DNA from: Paramacrobiotus metropolitanus | Taxonomy: Eukaryota > Tardigrada > Eutardigrada > Parachela > Macrobiotidae | Length of the DNA: 64,000 nt | Direction: 5' to 3' | NCBI RefSeq assembly: GCF_019649055.1 | Contig: NW_026570280.1 | Coordinates: 1 to 64,000, forward strand | In this document: in pieces, positions 61,392-64,000 of the stretch | Layout of the letters: every line of letters starts with the position of its first letter | Numbering within the stretch: the first letter of the stretch is position 1 | Notes under the pieces: generated by a model | Told to the model about the DNA's origin: nothing | The model's input: only the letters and a program-made list of their open reading frames with translations | Database searches by the model: none | Position numbers and translations under genes: made by a program

Positions 61392-64000
61392 AAATACGCT
61401 TGCAAAAACTGATGCAAATGACCGGTGACCATGAATGACTAATGCTATAAGGAAAGCTGTTGTTAAAGAAAAGGTCGACGCTCCGCCCACGGGAGAATAC
61501 GGGCGTTGGCTGCTTACAGAGTACAAGGCAGTTTTCACGGGGTTTGGGAACGGGTTTTAGTACACGGATAAGTTTGTTCTGCTTAAAAGCGCTCTCTGCA
61601 AAACCGAGTTTCGGGGCGGAATGCAACGGCGAAAACAAAAGCCTAATTGGTCATACGATGAGGGCAACCAGCACCCGTCGTTCCACGAGGCAACGTCGTT
61701 GTAGATCACCGATTTGCAGACATTTTCCTGCAGTTCGGCTGTACTGTTATCGCTGAATCATAGATGCCGGTCGGCCAACGAACCATTCCTAATTCCATGC
61801 TTTTTTCACTTTGTTTTCTTAATTAAAATCACATATGTTTTAATGAAATGATTTAGTGTTCATTATTTTGACCTGAAACTGTTGAGCGGTTAATATCAAA
61901 AGTTGTTCTTACAAGAAAGTTATAAAATTTACAAAATTACGAGTGTAGGCTAGCCGCGCTCTTACCTAGGAATTTTCGTTATTGGTTGCAACGAAGAATA
62001 AAATCGCATAATTTCATATGAATATAAGTAAGTGCAAAATAATCCTCCTTTTATACTGTTTAATTTATCCCTGCTTTGAGGACGACAAAAAAACTTTGGA
62101 TAACAATATTGTAAATTTATACACGAAATATCGCCAGTGGTTTCTGTAATGGCATCACAACATCTGCATATGTACAGATCGGAATTGACCTAGGAACTAC
62201 TGAGCCCGTACACTACGATTCCCATTAATTTTGATATCTCACACTTTCCCGCAGGTAGGTTTGGCTGCAACGTTCTAATTTCAAATGTGGTAATAAATAC
62301 TGGAAGAAGCAACAAAATCGTTCTTTGTAGAAAGTCGTTATTAAAATGTGCCGCCGTCAAAATTTATTTTCTATCGAAAATTACAACATGCAGTTGACAA
62401 CATACTTTCTAGCTATTCGAAGATGCATGGCTATGACAGTTCACTGATTTACTGAAGGTCTTTCTTTTCATAGCAAACGGAAACCGAAGGTCATAATTTT
62501 TTATAAAATTTTGTGTTATTTTTCAGTTTCCATGGATCACATCATCACAGTGTATTCCTTCCCGGTCCGGTAATTTCAAGATATCCTTTAATTTCCAGCA
62601 CTTAATAATATTGTTATTGTTATCGGCGTTTTCCATGAAAGTATTTGAGACAGCGCTTTATTTTCCCAACCATCAAGGATGGATGAACACTCACGTTGTA
62701 CTTACGAAGCAATACTGACTTACAAAAGGGAGTTGAATTTGAAAACGTTTTTCGGCTGTGCAGTTGTACTCGTAGATAAACAGATACAAATCCAAAAATA
62801 GTCAGAAATACAGAAAAGCGTAGCACAACGGCTGTTTCCACCAGACTACATACTCGTACCACTGCAAGTGTCATAACAAATATTACGAACATGGTCACGT
62901 GTTAGTTTTTATTCAAATGCCAGTAGAAACCTGGCCTTGCGTGTAAAATTAACTACAGCGTAAAGTGGGAAAAAACGGTTCCCGTGTTTACTATTACAGT
63001 ACATTTACCGTACTCTCTTGTGCTGGAATTTTTGCTACATCTTTGTATAATGCGTGTAGCGGCGATGCCACTTAAGCATGTACGAGTGCAGTTGTATGAG
63101 ACGTACGGGTAGTACAGATTGCCCAGTTTAGGCTATTTAAGCGCAGCGACGACTAATGTGAGGAGGGCAGTCTCTGGCTTTCTTGGATTACGGTCTTGAA
63201 TTAAAGGGAATCTGGCCCGTAGTCTGGGTTTCTCGTGTTTCTATCCTCCTAGTTCTAATAGAATGTAAGGAAATAGGGACTCGTTTATCCAACTACGCTA
63301 CATGCGTTTATAGACGTTCAGATTTTACGCACTTGGTTCAGTAGTCTCTACTATGCGACCACATCCGGGCATCCCACAATAAATTACTGGGTGTTACACT
63401 GCACTTGCAGCAATGACATAGCTTCTGGCAAATACTTTGTGCACTTTGATCTTGCATATTGTATCAGAGTGATATCTTTATTAGCACAAACCAGTCACAC
63501 TGCGATTTTTGTTAACAAAAAACACGATTAATTACTGTATATCAGAAAAATTTCGCTCATGTTGCCCGTTTCATCCATAGTTCCAAGAACGGACACCACG
63601 TTGCCCCGTTGAACTTCGATAGATAGAGCTGACGTAAAAATTCCTGTGATCGAGGTTCATCAGAGTGCCGCTGCATAATGCTTATTGAGATAGATCAGGT
63701 TACGCTTACTTAAAGGGTACTAACTCTGAATCAAGATATTGGAGGTAATCTGTGCAAAAGCACTCAAGTGCGAGAATAATACTGTATGTATGTCAAACAC
63801 CTACTCAAGAAAAACAGTTTCGTAGCTTATTTATGTAAATAACCAAAATGTTTTTTTTTTAAGTGAACAAAATAAAAGAATTTTTTCGACTGTTCCTTGC
63901 TTCCGTAACTGCATGATTTCCGGTAGAATAGCAAAGGTCAAACGTATGATATTGACCAATTCACATAAAGGACGGACTAGCATACTATTGGCCGATTGTC
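61392..64000. other. No gene recognised
   Basis: AT-rich, with short ORFs only. A minus-strand ORF at 62,620-62,898 begins with a hydrophobic stretch, but it has no family resemblance and no supporting splice or promoter context. Confidence 0.4.

Noticed and set aside
62620-62898. 92-residue ORF with a hydrophobic start as a membrane protein gene
   Set aside because: No homology signal, AT-rich background and no splice or promoter context; chance ORFs of this size are common here.

Overview
The window is nuclear DNA of an invertebrate animal. Genes are broken into exons with GT..AG introns, there is little coding density, and the recognisable host genes are eukaryotic: exportin-1 (XPO1/CRM1), a Kelch-repeat protein, Ly6/uPAR three-finger proteins and a dTDP-glucose 4,6-dehydratase. 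Much of the rest is transposable elements and their debris. The sequence does not let me name the phylum. Almost every host gene here is interrupted, truncated or frame-broken, so this is a repeat-rich, degenerating or poorly corrected part of a genome.

Layout. 1-2.5 kb: the 5' part of a retroelement-like unit on the minus strand, running off the left edge, peppered with the word GTCGG/CCGAC. 2.6-7.9 kb: no gene seen. 7.9-10.2 kb: an endonuclease/exonuclease/phosphatase-fold (EEP) gene with zinc-finger-like Cys/His clusters, split by a 695-bp transposon. 11.3-11.8 kb: remnant of a non-LTR retrotransposon. 13-18.6 kb: composite degenerate repeats, two foldback transposons, a Ly6 pseudogene and half of a tyrosine recombinase. 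18,980-39,107: one 20.1-kb Ty3/gypsy LTR retrotransposon on the minus strand with identical 360-bp LTRs, inserted into a Kelch gene whose pieces lie on both sides. 40.8-41.6 kb: another non-LTR retrotransposon remnant. 42.5-45.8 kb: a damaged, multi-exon XPO1 copy with a MITE in one intron. 47-48 kb: a third composite degenerate repeat. 49-50.6 kb: retroelement and Ly6 remnants. 51.4-53.5 kb: a gene with a phage tail-collar-like domain. 55.6-56.2 kb: the best-preserved Ly6 gene. 56.7-57.8 kb: a candidate solo LTR and a dehydratase pseudogene. 57.9-64 kb: mostly empty, with one duplicated 245-bp segment.

The most unusual thing is the giant LTR element. The 8-mer AAAGGTCA (usually AAAGGTCAC), in either orientation, occurs about 85 times by hand count between 19.6 and 37.9 kb. 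Chance would give fewer than one. It lies in the untranslated leader, in the 3' untranslated region and across the reading frames, where it is read in all three frames (as KGH, (E/Q)RS(P) and KVT). Selection or amplification therefore acts on the nucleic acid, not on one peptide. The unit at the left edge of the window carries a different word (GTCGG) with the same habit. The giant element also has, next to its 3' LTR, an array of eight hairpins whose stems change on both sides while the loop stays the same, with a ninth hairpin in the 5' leader. Its reading frames contain six copies of a sequence resembling the 3' half of initiator tRNA-Met, the same tRNA that its primer-binding site matches.

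How the parts work together: the element has the parts expected of a Ty3/gypsy retrotransposon (LTRs, initiator-Met primer site, Gag with zinc knuckle, protease, reverse transcriptase, RNase H, integrase). It also has a 665-residue coiled-coil protein before Gag, a very long low-complexity linker between protease and reverse transcriptase, and several unknown ORFs after integrase. Identical LTRs say it inserted recently. Several of its frame breaks, and several in the XPO1 copy, are one-base losses in short runs of one base, so some may be assembly errors rather than biology.
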